A stretch of 37,390 nt of DNA from Candidatus Poribacteria bacterium (GTDB lineage Bacteria > Poribacteria > WGA-4E > WGA-3G), in the NCBI GenBank assembly GCA_022824265.1, contig JAJEAG010000022.1, positions 1 to 37,390 on the forward strand. Reading direction: 5' to 3'. This document shows, piece by piece, positions 7,317 through 15,210 of the stretch (within the stretch, counting starts at the first letter, position 1; the number at the start of each line of letters is the position of its first letter). Under the pieces are notes generated by a model. It was not told the origin of the DNA. It ran no database searches and saw nothing but the letters and a program-made list of their open reading frames with translations. The position numbers and the translations under genes are program-made.

Positions 7317-7955
7317 CTATACCAACCTCCTAAAACTAAGCGATATACGTCGTTGCCGTTCATATTTACGACCATCCCACATATCCAATTTTCTGCTGGG
7401 TATACCGTGCATCCATCTGTTTTTCGCATCCGCACTCAATACAGTTAAACTCCTCGGTGCGAGCCAGATCGGAACCTTCTTTGATCTATCTTTTACGTTT
7501 GTCAAATCCATTACACAACTTGATCCCAAACTCAATATAACAATCGTATCCATAAAACATGCTTCTTTATCTGTATGATCACCAATACCTTGACCGGGTT
7601 CGTATTCACTTACAAGCACTTGATTTGCTATTTTCGGCATGAACCCATCGTTATGTAATTTTAGACAAAGTCTATTTACCCATTCAGGAAACGGATCAAC
7701 CTCTTTTTCATGTCCTTCCTGCTGATCATTGAAGTTATAGCTTTTACCGTAATGTTGAACACGTCGCTGATAGAATGTATCCCACTTCTGTTGATCAATA
7801 TGATTTAACAACCATTCGTGTTGGAGGTCAGACAGGTAATCTGGAATATAACGAAAACCGTGAACGGTATCAACAGCGTGTTGATTGTTCGGGATAGGTT
7901 GCGGTTGAAGAAACTGCGTGTCTAATAAAGGAAATAAAGATATTTGTTCCATCAT
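7317..7955 (-). CDS. AlkB-like 2OG-Fe(II) oxygenase
   Basis: Fe(II)/2-oxoglutarate dioxygenase of the AlkB family, whose members repair alkylated DNA or RNA by oxidative demethylation. The core is textbook: NQVLVSEYEPGQGIGDHTD with the iron ligands H127 and D129, the distal ligand H183 (NRWMHGIP), and the 2OG-binding RRISLSFR at 202-209. At 212 aa it is a compact AlkB without an added domain, closer to the ALKBH8/ALKBH4-like bacterial group than to E. coli AlkB by the spacing of HTD and CFMDTIV. The stop is 18 bases before the next minus-strand gene's end region, and MFS and lipoprotein genes lie upstream on the same strand with short gaps. The substrate is unknown. Confidence 0.87.
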   Translation of the reverse strand: MMEQISLFPLLDTQFLQPQPIPNNQHAVDTVHGFRYIPDYLSDLQHEWLLNHIDQQKWDTFYQRRVQHYGKSYNFNDQQEGHEKEVDPFPEWVNRLCLKLHNDGFMPKIANQVLVSEYEPGQGIGDHTDKEACFMDTIVILSLGSSCVMDLTNVKDRSKKVPIWLAPRSLTVLSADAKNRWMHGIPSRKLDMWDGRKYERQRRISLSFRRLV

Positions 7956-7972
7956 CTATTCCATTTATGATA

Positions 7973-9247
7973 TTAATCTGCACTGTTATATGCAGTGTTT
8001 TCTTCCAACTCGTTGTGATATGCGATAAGGATTGCTGCTGCGATAAATGTTCCAACAATACCTATAGGGGCAAACTTCGCAACCCCCGCGGTAGCAAAAC
8101 TACCGAATGCATCAACTAACCATCCAAGTAGTGGAGCAAAGATGATTGTGGCTAAGGACTTAGCTTGTGCTTCAATAGATAACACTGTCGCACCCATATC
8201 TGGGGTGGATTGTGCATCAAATCTGCTAATTAGCACTGGTCTCCAGAAGTTCTGAAGGATGGCTAAACCTACAAAGAGTCCAATCACTGCAGGAAGCCAA
8301 TTAAACCACAATGCTGGAATTAACAGGGCAAAGAGAATTAAATCCATCCACCACATCAATTGTGATGCCCTCTCTTCACCGCCTCTCCAATCAGAGAGTC
8401 TGTGCGAGTTACGTGAAGCAAAGGATGATAACATATAAAGGGCAAAATATACTCCTGCTACAAGCAATGCTGCCCGTTTAGAATCGTCCAAAACTAATAG
8501 AACTGGAAGAGCAATTGCTGTCTGTCTGAGTATCGGTTGCAGGAAGTCCTTACTGGCTTTATACATACCCTCAAAACCCATACCCTCAAAAACAAGTCTG
8601 CGGAGCGGCGGAAAGAGAACTGCTGTTTTCAAAGCTTTACCAAGTAATGATGCAACGGCTTTCAGCGAAAATTCACTATCTCGATCTCCATCTAACTGTC
8701 TTGGATAGCCAAGGAAATTGATTATGTTTATACTATAAGGAATAATAGAATACCAGAAGATGTCAATGAAATTACCACGATAGAAAACTAAAGCACCCGC
8801 GATAAGAACGGATAGTGCTGAACCCATCTGTGACCAAGATCGTGTAAAACCGTATACCTTAGTTTTTTCGTCTAATCTATCCTGCATCCGGAGCCAATCG
8901 AAAATCATGGCTTTGTGCGTCCCAGTGCGGAACGCATCACCTAATCCGAAGAAGAACATTGCCATGAATAATATAGCAAACGATTCACTGAGTGCGAAGG
9001 TAGCAAATGAGGCAATATAAGCGCAGAACGAAAAAATCATAGCGCGTCGTCTACCATAAAGGTCAGCAACTGCACCAGAGGGAATTTCAAAGAGGTTGGT
9101 ACATATTTCACGAAATCCTATGAGGATACCAATTTGAAAGAAGGATAGACCTTTCTCAAGAAACGCTAAGATCAAAAACGGGTCGTAGTAACGTTGGTTT
9201 TTTAAGAATCCATAGAGTGAAAAACGGAAGAGCATCGGTATTCGCAT
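7973..9247 (-). CDS. MFS transporter
   Basis: Major facilitator superfamily permease of 424 aa in the inner membrane. Hydrophobic helices run through the whole protein, and the loop 2-3 motif A appears as SGAVADLYGRRRAM at about residues 57-70. The pattern RF-LYGFLKNQRYYDPFL at the N-terminus is like the MFS group often annotated as uncharacterised efflux proteins. The ATG at 9247 has no clear Shine-Dalgarno sequence; Met5 is an alternative. It lies 17 bases after the lipoprotein gene, so they are probably cotranscribed. The substrate cannot be told. Confidence 0.87.
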   Translation of the reverse strand: MRIPMLFRFSLYGFLKNQRYYDPFLILAFLEKGLSFFQIGILIGFREICTNLFEIPSGAVADLYGRRRAMIFSFCAYIASFATFALSESFAILFMAMFFFGLGDAFRTGTHKAMIFDWLRMQDRLDEKTKVYGFTRSWSQMGSALSVLIAGALVFYRGNFIDIFWYSIIPYSINIINFLGYPRQLDGDRDSEFSLKAVASLLGKALKTAVLFPPLRRLVFEGMGFEGMYKASKDFLQPILRQTAIALPVLLVLDDSKRAALLVAGVYFALYMLSSFASRNSHRLSDWRGGEERASQLMWWMDLILFALLIPALWFNWLPAVIGLFVGLAILQNFWRPVLISRFDAQSTPDMGATVLSIEAQAKSLATIIFAPLLGWLVDAFGSFATAGVAKFAPIGIVGTFIAAAILIAYHNELEENTAYNSAD

Positions 9248-9264
9248 GGGTTCACTACATAATC

Positions 9265-9762
9265 TTACTGTTTTTCCCAGATTTGCACGTTATATTTTGG
9301 CAAATCAAAAGGATATTCAGCATATTCAAGTATTGGAATACCGTTGTCATCAACGGTGACAACAGCGTAGAGTTGATTTGGAGTGACACTTGTATCTACG
9401 CGTTCAAGGAATTGCCATCTATCCCCTTCAGCGGTAATCAGTCTAATTTTTGTCCAGAGGATATCTTCACCATCTGTGTATGTCCCATCAGATGTTTGTA
9501 GAATAGGTTGTGGATCTGCAGGTAAGGTGAAACTTTCACCAATCGTTGAGGTAGAATTAAGATGTGTATGAGACACTAACACCCATGTGCCAGGCACAGG
9601 CACCTCAATACCGTTCTGATCAACAGGCCAAACATGGTCGCGCTCCGCAACTGGGGTATGTGACTCTAACACTTGTGGCAACCGTTCACAAGAAGATAGT
9701 CCAACAACAAAAAAGACTATAGACGCTATAAGAATTAGTTGTCTAAATGAACTTATATACAC
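9265..9762 (-). CDS. Lipoprotein of unknown function
   Basis: Hypothetical protein of 165 aa with a type II signal peptide: basic N-terminus, hydrophobic stretch (residues 8-21) and lipobox LSSC with the lipidated Cys at 25. The mature part is beta-rich and soluble, with no family I recognise. The start is a GTG at 9762, five bases after a good Shine-Dalgarno sequence (AAAGGA). A sigma70-like promoter with an overlapping palindrome lies about 70 bases upstream. The MFS gene follows after 17 bases, so the two are probably an operon and the lipoprotein may act with the transporter at the membrane (inference). Confidence 0.75.
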   Translation of the reverse strand: MYISSFRQLILIASIVFFVVGLSSCERLPQVLESHTPVAERDHVWPVDQNGIEVPVPGTWVLVSHTHLNSTSTIGESFTLPADPQPILQTSDGTYTDGEDILWTKIRLITAEGDRWQFLERVDTSVTPNQLYAVVTVDDNGIPILEYAEYPFDLPKYNVQIWEKQ

Positions 9763-9828
9763 AATATTCCTTTCTATATATTATTCAAGAATGTGTTAAT
9801 TTTCTCTTACAACAAATGATATATTTAA

Positions 9829-9859
9829 GTAGTATACTACAATGTTTGTAACATGTAAA
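9829..9859 (-). promoter_or_regulatory. Sigma70-like promoter with palindromic -10 region
   Basis: Reading on the minus strand, -35 TTTACA (9854-9859), a 17-base spacer, and -10 TATACT (9831-9836), each 5 of 6 to consensus. The -10 lies inside a perfect 12-base palindrome, GTAGTATACTAC (9829-9840), a likely repressor site. It points at the lipoprotein gene starting at 9762. Confidence 0.6.
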
Positions 9860-9966
9860 GAAAATGTTAATCAGCAGTTGAAATACCGGGAACCGTATTC
9901 AATACTATGTTAATCGTATCTGATACTTTTCCAGTTGAGTTTGAATTGAAATTAAGTGCGACGACC

Positions 9967-10332
9967 TCACCCGACTGTTTTATCCTTTCGTTGATGTATA
10001 ATAATTCCATTTCTGTCAGGATCCTGCACAACAACCCAATAACAAACTGGTGACTCTCCCAAAGGTGAATGTAGCTTAATCCCTGCTTGTTCCAATTCCT
10101 CTATAGCAGCCTTTACATCTTCAACCGCAAACGCAACCGTTCCACCGCCCGGTTGTGTAGGACCAAATCCTTGTCCTAAAGCAAGTGTTCCAGGATTTAT
10201 CTCAAATTCTGCCCATTTGCCATCATGCACCAAACAAGCCAGTGGAATACCAAGCACATCACGATAAAATTCAATGGATTTCTGCATATCGCTTACTGCA
10301 AAGTAAGTGAAGTCAATACCTAATATATTCAT
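9967..10332 (-). CDS. VOC family (glyoxalase-like) protein
   Basis: Single-domain vicinal-oxygen-chelate protein of 121 aa. It has the N-terminal VSDMQKSIEFYRDVLGIPL helix, the WAEFEI strand with the metal-position Glu, VAFAVEDVKAAIEEL in the second half, and a closing DPDRNGIIIHQRK. This is the glyoxalase/fosfomycin-bleomycin resistance fold; the exact reaction is unknown. A Shine-Dalgarno stretch (AAGGAGAGG) lies upstream of the ATG. It is distinct from the VOC gene at 3495. Confidence 0.85.
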   Translation of the reverse strand: MNILGIDFTYFAVSDMQKSIEFYRDVLGIPLACLVHDGKWAEFEINPGTLALGQGFGPTQPGGGTVAFAVEDVKAAIEELEQAGIKLHSPLGESPVCYWVVVQDPDRNGIIIHQRKDKTVG

Positions 10333-10369
10333 ACCTACAATATCCTCTCCTTGAATTTACTATGATGTA

Positions 10370-11323
10370 CTAAGCGGCAAGAGTTTGGAAAGGATAATCA
10401 CCATCGTATTCGGGTGCTGTCCAGAAGGGACTCCAATCGGTGGCTTGATTTTTTCCGATGTACAGAGTCTTTCCAATAACTGCCCACGCCGTTCCATCAA
10501 ATGTAAACGCAATACAACCTGTGCGGATCCGATCAGTGGATTCTGTAAGATGATCATTGAGTTCAGTCCACGTTGCACCGCCGTTCTCAGAACGACAGAG
10601 CCAAGCTCCACCACCCCTTGGTCCTTTTTGGACTGTGGCGATCATTAAATCTGGATTTGCTGGATGTACAGCTATAGCGGTACCATACCGAACTGGCAAT
10701 CCGTCAATCCGATTTACCCACGAGTTTCCTCGATCTTTACTGACATAAACACCGTTTGCGGTATTGGCAAAAACTTGATTATCATCTGCAGGACATGTAG
10801 TAACCTGATGGACATCTTTATTCAGATCTGGTGTGACAGGTTCCCAAGAAATCCCTTCATCGTTGGAACGCATGATACTCCCAACATGAATATCTGCGTA
10901 ACAGAAGCCATCTTTAGTTTTAGCTAATGTCCGCACAGCGGGTGGACCACCCCACGGCGTATACCAATCTTTCCGACATTCTAATTCATCAAACGACTTA
11001 ACCTTTTCAGCGGGACCTTCTTCTCCAATGAGACGATAGACGTAAGCACCCTCATCCGTTCCAATCAGCAGTGTCAAAGGTTCTTCACGAACAATGAGCA
11101 ACGAAGCGATTGGATCCTCTATACCTGTTGGAATTCGTTTCTCATTATCTTCTGATAATATCAGTAGCGTTCCATCCGATAAAGCAGTTCCCACGGTTTG
11201 ACCGTTTGACAGTGAAACCATAGTACCATGCTCTTGATGGTCTGTGCCTTCATAGATTTGAGTAGGTTCACCATCCCCATTATTTTCAACGGTATAGATG
11301 GCGTTGGTTGTTGCAAAAAACAT
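10370..11323 (-). CDS. BNR/Asp-box beta-propeller (sialidase-like) protein
   Basis: Protein of 317 aa with at least three Asp-box repeats, SNDEGISW, SKDRGNSW and SENGGATW, spaced as in sialidase-type or photosystem-stability-factor-like beta-propellers. There is no signal peptide, so it may be cytoplasmic, and no sialidase Arg triad could be assigned; it may bind rather than hydrolyse. The frame extends to 11350, but the ATG at 11323 has a good Shine-Dalgarno sequence (AAAGGAGA) 7 bases upstream, so I use that. Its start is close to the end of the next minus-strand gene upstream (11360), so they may be one transcript. Confidence 0.82.
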   Translation of the reverse strand: MFFATTNAIYTVENNGDGEPTQIYEGTDHQEHGTMVSLSNGQTVGTALSDGTLLILSEDNEKRIPTGIEDPIASLLIVREEPLTLLIGTDEGAYVYRLIGEEGPAEKVKSFDELECRKDWYTPWGGPPAVRTLAKTKDGFCYADIHVGSIMRSNDEGISWEPVTPDLNKDVHQVTTCPADDNQVFANTANGVYVSKDRGNSWVNRIDGLPVRYGTAIAVHPANPDLMIATVQKGPRGGGAWLCRSENGGATWTELNDHLTESTDRIRTGCIAFTFDGTAWAVIGKTLYIGKNQATDWSPFWTAPEYDGDYPFQTLAA

Positions 11324-11359
11324 TATGTGTTCTCCTTTGTTATCTCGCAAGTATATCCA

Positions 11360-11779
11360 TTAACCCGATATGTCTTGATCTGAGTCATCCCAATTATCAA
11401 TAACACGATAGTAATTTAACAGGTCACCAGACTTATATGTTTCAACCTTATCAGGTATTATCTCGTCCTCAGTCACAGCAATCTGAAATGAATCAATATA
11501 GATTTTCTTGTCTTCAGAGATTTTTGTAGGGTCTACAAAATAGATGTAAATTGTCTCATCTGGTTCAAACTGATCCGGATATTGAAAGCAAATGGTTCGT
11601 TCTGTCAGATCTATATTTGATGTGCCAGGTGGTCTTGCCGCGCATGCCAATGCAAAGAAAAAGTCGGGTGTAAGGTAAATCGCTTCCAAAGCTTCTTCGG
11701 GAGGTCTTCCCGGTGGTGCTAAAGCCTGACGTTTTTTCAATTTGGGAAACAACTGTTTACTTCCATGATATAGAAACAA
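11360..11779 (-). CDS. Small protein, possible ADP-ribosyltransferase-like fold
   Basis: Protein of 139 aa that I cannot assign firmly. It opens with FLYHGSK and continues with AIYLTPDFFFALACAA, a layout (Y-H-G-S/T near the N-terminus, then a Y-x-T/A-P-D strand and an alanine-rich helix) seen in Arr-type and other small ADP-ribosyltransferase-like proteins. A catalytic Glu cannot be placed with confidence. The start appears to be TTG at 11779 with CGGAG 8 bases upstream. The C-terminus (after 105) is acidic and polar. It could instead be an uncharacterised DUF. It sits directly upstream of the propeller gene with a 36-base gap. Confidence 0.5.
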   Translation of the reverse strand: MFLYHGSKQLFPKLKKRQALAPPGRPPEEALEAIYLTPDFFFALACAARPPGTSNIDLTERTICFQYPDQFEPDETIYIYFVDPTKISEDKKIYIDSFQIAVTEDEIIPDKVETYKSGDLLNYYRVIDNWDDSDQDISG

Positions 11780-11846
11780 TGTCTTTTCTCCGTCAATCTA
11801 TGGGACTGTATTCCACTGCATCTATCATAAAGATATGTGATAGACC

Positions 11847-13115
11847 TTATTGACTGTATGATTTGACAATCAGTGGAAGTTTCTCACCGTCCTTACCTAA
11901 TTCCGCATGAACACCGTTAGGATTCAGCACTGTGATATTACCCGTTACATCCTGAAGTGGTAAATCGCTATCCTGTTGTGTATAGTTAACAGCAGGACGA
12001 TCCTTATTATCCTCAACGAAACAATCAATGAAATCAATACCACCCATAGTTTGGACTATATTTGTTTGTGGTAAAGATAATGATATCGGAGACCATTCAC
12101 CACCAAATTCACGATCAGTCGCAGCATTGATAACAGCACAATTATTGAAGGTAACACGTGCACCTTTAACCGATTTTTCCTGAACTTTAATACCGTAAGT
12201 GAGTGTATTTTCTACTGTACAGTTGTTAAATTCGATGTACCCACCAGGCCCCTTATCTCTGATTTTTGATACGCGAATACCAGCACCGTGTTGACTGCTG
12301 ATATAGCAATTATCAAATCGTATGGTCACATCTTCAGATTCATCTGTGACATGTGCTAAGAATACCTCAATTCCGTCACCAGCATTATCAACAAATTTGC
12401 AACCGGAGAAGTGGACATTCTTTATCCGTTGATCAGACAAGTCAGGTTCAATGTCTAAACCGGAACAGGGTGGTGTTCCCCATGTGTTTGAGAAAGTGCA
12501 ATTTTCAACTATTAGGTTTTCAGCACTGATAACACTTACTCCTTGCCGATAATGATTATCACATACGATGTCTCTCAAAACTACATCTTCAGAATATCTC
12601 CGTTCCTTACTACCATTTACATAAATCCCATCTCCACCACTATCTTTGAGTGTCAAACCGGAGACATTAACATTTTTAGACCCACGAATAGCAAAGGTCA
12701 TACGCCATTCTGCCTTTGGGTATTGTCCATACCAACGTTGCCATCCCATCTGTTCAAGCACGAGTCCTGTGATATAGTCCTGTTTCCACATGCGGAAGGT
12801 AGCACCATAGCCGCGTATCGTCAGGTTCTCCACATCTTGTGCAGTGAACATTGAATCCCCTTTACCGCGATATTCGCCTCGTTTTGCTGACACGACTGTA
12901 CCGCGTTCAAAGATAATTTCCTGATTACTGGTAAGTCTAACTGGTCGAATTATCCAATCAGCACGCATATTCGGGACAATCAAACGTCTCGCACCAGAGT
13001 CGATAGCTGCTTGCAAGCCTTCTGTCGCATCCTCGGGGTTAAATCCCCACCAAGATGCATTTGCATCTGTTCTCTTACCTGATTGTACTTCTGCAATCGC
13101 TTCAAGATTTTTCAT
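11847..13115 (-). CDS. Right-handed parallel beta-helix protein (pectate lyase-like superfamily)
   Basis: Protein of 422 aa with repeated short strands typical of parallel beta-helix (PbH1) rungs from about residue 90 to 390, such as NVNVSGLTLKDSGGDGIYV, NLIVENCTFSNTWG, VHFSGCKFVDNAGDGIEV and YIEFNNCTVENT. Such folds are found in pectate lyases, polysaccharide epimerases and C5-epimerase-like enzymes. No signal peptide is seen, so a secreted lyase role is unsupported unless another export route is used. No catalytic residues can be assigned. The Shine-Dalgarno sequence is weak. Neighbours do not settle its substrate. Confidence 0.8.
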   Translation of the reverse strand: MKNLEAIAEVQSGKRTDANASWWGFNPEDATEGLQAAIDSGARRLIVPNMRADWIIRPVRLTSNQEIIFERGTVVSAKRGEYRGKGDSMFTAQDVENLTIRGYGATFRMWKQDYITGLVLEQMGWQRWYGQYPKAEWRMTFAIRGSKNVNVSGLTLKDSGGDGIYVNGSKERRYSEDVVLRDIVCDNHYRQGVSVISAENLIVENCTFSNTWGTPPCSGLDIEPDLSDQRIKNVHFSGCKFVDNAGDGIEVFLAHVTDESEDVTIRFDNCYISSQHGAGIRVSKIRDKGPGGYIEFNNCTVENTLTYGIKVQEKSVKGARVTFNNCAVINAATDREFGGEWSPISLSLPQTNIVQTMGGIDFIDCFVEDNKDRPAVNYTQQDSDLPLQDVTGNITVLNPNGVHAELGKDGEKLPLIVKSYSQ

Positions 13116-13144
13116 GTTTTTTAGTTCTCACAGAGATTAGTCGA

Positions 13145-13372
13145 TTATTTAAAAACGGCTACTGGTACGAAGCGTTTAGTCGTGAGTTTCTGGGGAGAAC
13201 GTTTTATACGCTCAATTTGATCTAATGTATGTGCCGTCATATATCTCTCTCCACAATGAGGACAACTAATTACCGGCACATCCTCAATGACTAATAGCGA
13301 CTCTCCTTTACCATAGCTACGTGTTAGAAAACGCAGTCGTGCTCCTTCTTTTCCACACACATCGCAAGTCAT
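13145..13372 (-). CDS. YgiT-type zinc finger protein (antitoxin-like)
   Basis: Small protein of 75 aa with two CxxC pairs, CDVCG at residues 3-7 and CPHCGERY at 37-44, the YgiT/MqsA N-terminal zinc-finger type. Such proteins act as antitoxins next to DUF4258 or MqsR-like toxins. The C-terminal helix (48-60, LDQIERIKRSPQ) is short, and there is no MqsA-type HTH. The ATG has an AAGGAG Shine-Dalgarno sequence 7 bases upstream. Immediately upstream, with a 26-base gap, is a broken DUF4258 toxin gene, which fits a decayed toxin-antitoxin pair whose antitoxin is still intact. Confidence 0.85.
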   Translation of the reverse strand: MTCDVCGKEGARLRFLTRSYGKGESLLVIEDVPVISCPHCGERYMTAHTLDQIERIKRSPQKLTTKRFVPVAVFK

Positions 13373-13398
13373 AGTAAATCTCCTTACTGCTAACTGTT

Positions 13399-13679
13399 TT
13401 ATTGTAAATAAACGGTTATGATAACTAATTTTCTCTGGAACGTAAACTTAGATACGACAATAGCAATTTCAGATCCATGTGTTTACCTTCTATGACATAT
13501 TTCTATTCATCCGTTTGTCTGTCTTTCTGTCTACCCACAATTCTTCCAGTTAGTATAGCATTTTCCACGTCATAGTGTGTAAGTCCATCATTTACCATTT
13601 CATCTTCTGCGTGAAGTGTTAACACATACTCATGTGAGCGAACTAATTCTTGTATCTGGTTTAGAATCTGATCAAACAT
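13399..13679 (-). pseudogene. DUF4258 toxin pseudogene (nonsense codon plus frameshift)
   Basis: From the ATG at 13679 a 58-codon frame ends at a TAG (13503-13505). It contains YVLTLHAEDEMVNDGLTHYD and VENAILTGRIVGRQKDRQ, the DUF4258 signature. Reading on past the TAG in the same frame gives KYVIEGK, the expected continuation, and then one shifted frame gives IAIVVSKFTFQRKLVIITVYLQ-like ending at a TAA (13399-13401), right before the antitoxin. The stop sits where family members usually have a Trp or another residue after DE, so one base change would explain it. The 281-base length is not a multiple of three, which confirms the shift. The toxin is therefore very likely dead. Confidence 0.8.
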
Positions 13680-13707
13680 TAAATAATAATAAATGGTAAA
13701 AAGTTAG

Positions 13708-13739
13708 AACTTTAGGGTTTTTGGTTTTTTACTAAAGTT
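13708..13739. repeat. Imperfect hairpin in the gap before the DUF5069 gene end
   Basis: AACTTTAG (13708-13715) and CTAAAGTT (13732-13739) pair perfectly around a T-rich 16-base loop. It lies about 60 bases after the stop of the triple DUF5069 gene and could be its transcription end, though the T-tract is poor. Confidence 0.35.
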
Positions 13740-13799
13740 ATATAGTCGCATATGTCATATAAATAGTAAAATATGATTAATACTATTTAAGAAATAAAA

Positions 13800-15083
13800 T
13801 TACAAGGCAAACGTTTTCTCATCATCAAGATCCATCATTGCAAACCAAGTATTTATGTCAGTCCGATCTGGTGCGATCTTTTTGAGCATTCTCGCCATCA
13901 TCGCTTTATGGCGTTCGGTTTCAGGACCTAATTGTGTCATTTTCTCATTAAACGCATTGATGTCTGCTTCACTCTTTAAATAGTTGTCCTTTAACCATTC
14001 CACTACTTCTGTATCGGTTGATAATGTTTTGAGTGCTTCAGTAAATTCATCAGCAGACACACCGAGAAAACCGAGAACCATCCTGTCCATTCCCGATTCC
14101 TCAGCATAAAAGTACTCACCTAATGTGTTACCATTAAATGCTCTTCCTTTATCAATCAACCGAGCAAGGTGAACCATACCGTAAACGTCGGTATTATTGG
14201 GACTTCGCGGTGCACGGCGATTGAGATCAACAATGCCGAAACTCAACTCGTCATCCAAGTCTTGAAGTGCAATCCAAGTTGTAATGTCCGTGCGTGTCGG
14301 ATCTACTTCTTGTCGGCGCGCTTCAAACCGTTCCCTTGTCGTGCCATCGGGACCACGGTTTACCATAGCGTGATTGTATGTATCAATCTCTTCTTGTGAT
14401 TTATCACAATTTTCCTGGACCCACTCACTGAGTTCAATATCGTTTGGATTCTTAACTGCTGCTTCCTGAAAATCATCTGCTGAAACACCCAGGAATTCTA
14501 AAATACGTACATCTTGTCCAGAAATATCTCCGTATTTATAATCCCCAATATTTCCTGCACGGTCTGCGCGTGCTTTGTCTGCCATGCGAGCAACGCCACA
14601 GATACCAGCAACATCTTTAGATCGCGCACTACGAGGCGGTCCTGTGGTAAGGTCTACCTGCCAAAAACATCCCCAATCATCAAGTTCTATCGACTGTAGC
14701 ACGGTCTTTATATCAGTGCGGTCAGGTGCATACTTCGCAAGTCGTTCTTCCAACAGTTGCTGATGTTTTTTATCAGCTGGCAGTCGTTCTAATTCTGATT
14801 TGTTAAACGCATCAATCTCTTCGTCTGTCTTTTTTCCTTGATCAAGCATCCAAGCACTGAGTGTGACATCATCATATTCGTCTGATGCCTCAGCAAAATC
14901 ATCCGCGGAAATACCTAAAAATTCTAATATTCTACGATCTAAACCTGAATGTCTTCCATAGACAAATTCTCCGAGTGTCTCATTGTTGTGCGCGCGTGCC
15001 TTGTCTGTCATACGTGCTGCGCCTACTATCCCTGCTACACCAAGGTTAGAAGGACGACGTGGGGGTTGTCGTGTCAAATCCAT
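13800..15083 (-). CDS. Triple tandem DUF5069 protein
   Basis: Protein of 427 aa made of three near-equal copies of one DUF5069 unit: residues 1-142, 143-284 and 285-427. Each starts with DLT/DLN-x-PPR (xDLxxxxPRS in copies 2 and 3), has ARMxDKxRA, a D-x-RxLEFLGxSADDFxEA helix, and ends with APDRTDIxTWxxLxDLDDExxF. DUF5069 is normally a single-domain protein of about 140 aa with no known function, so this is an unusual triplication. No signal peptide or membrane helix is present. A good Shine-Dalgarno sequence (GAAAGGAA) precedes the ATG, and a strong promoter lies 50-80 bases upstream. It is divergent from the gene at 15211. Confidence 0.88.
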   Translation of the reverse strand: MDLTRQPPRRPSNLGVAGIVGAARMTDKARAHNNETLGEFVYGRHSGLDRRILEFLGISADDFAEASDEYDDVTLSAWMLDQGKKTDEEIDAFNKSELERLPADKKHQQLLEERLAKYAPDRTDIKTVLQSIELDDWGCFWQVDLTTGPPRSARSKDVAGICGVARMADKARADRAGNIGDYKYGDISGQDVRILEFLGVSADDFQEAAVKNPNDIELSEWVQENCDKSQEEIDTYNHAMVNRGPDGTTRERFEARRQEVDPTRTDITTWIALQDLDDELSFGIVDLNRRAPRSPNNTDVYGMVHLARLIDKGRAFNGNTLGEYFYAEESGMDRMVLGFLGVSADEFTEALKTLSTDTEVVEWLKDNYLKSEADINAFNEKMTQLGPETERHKAMMARMLKKIAPDRTDINTWFAMMDLDDEKTFAL

Positions 15084-15127
15084 AATTCGTTTCCTTTCAA
15101 TTTTGAAATGTGGTATAATATCTCCTA

Positions 15128-15160
15128 ATGATATTGTATCATATTAAGTGTGCGTGTCAA
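15128..15160 (-). promoter_or_regulatory. Sigma70-like promoter for the DUF5069 gene
   Basis: On the minus strand, -35 TTGACA (15155-15160, 6 of 6), a 16-base spacer and -10 TACAAT (15133-15138, 5 of 6). The -10 is inside an imperfect palindrome with arms ATGATA (15128-15133) and TATCAT (15137-15142), a possible operator. The gene starts at 15083, giving a 5' leader of about 40 bases. Confidence 0.65.
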
Positions 15161-15210
15161 CTGAAAAACTAATGAATTAGGATATTAAAATCATCTGAAA
15201 CAATCAAGCA

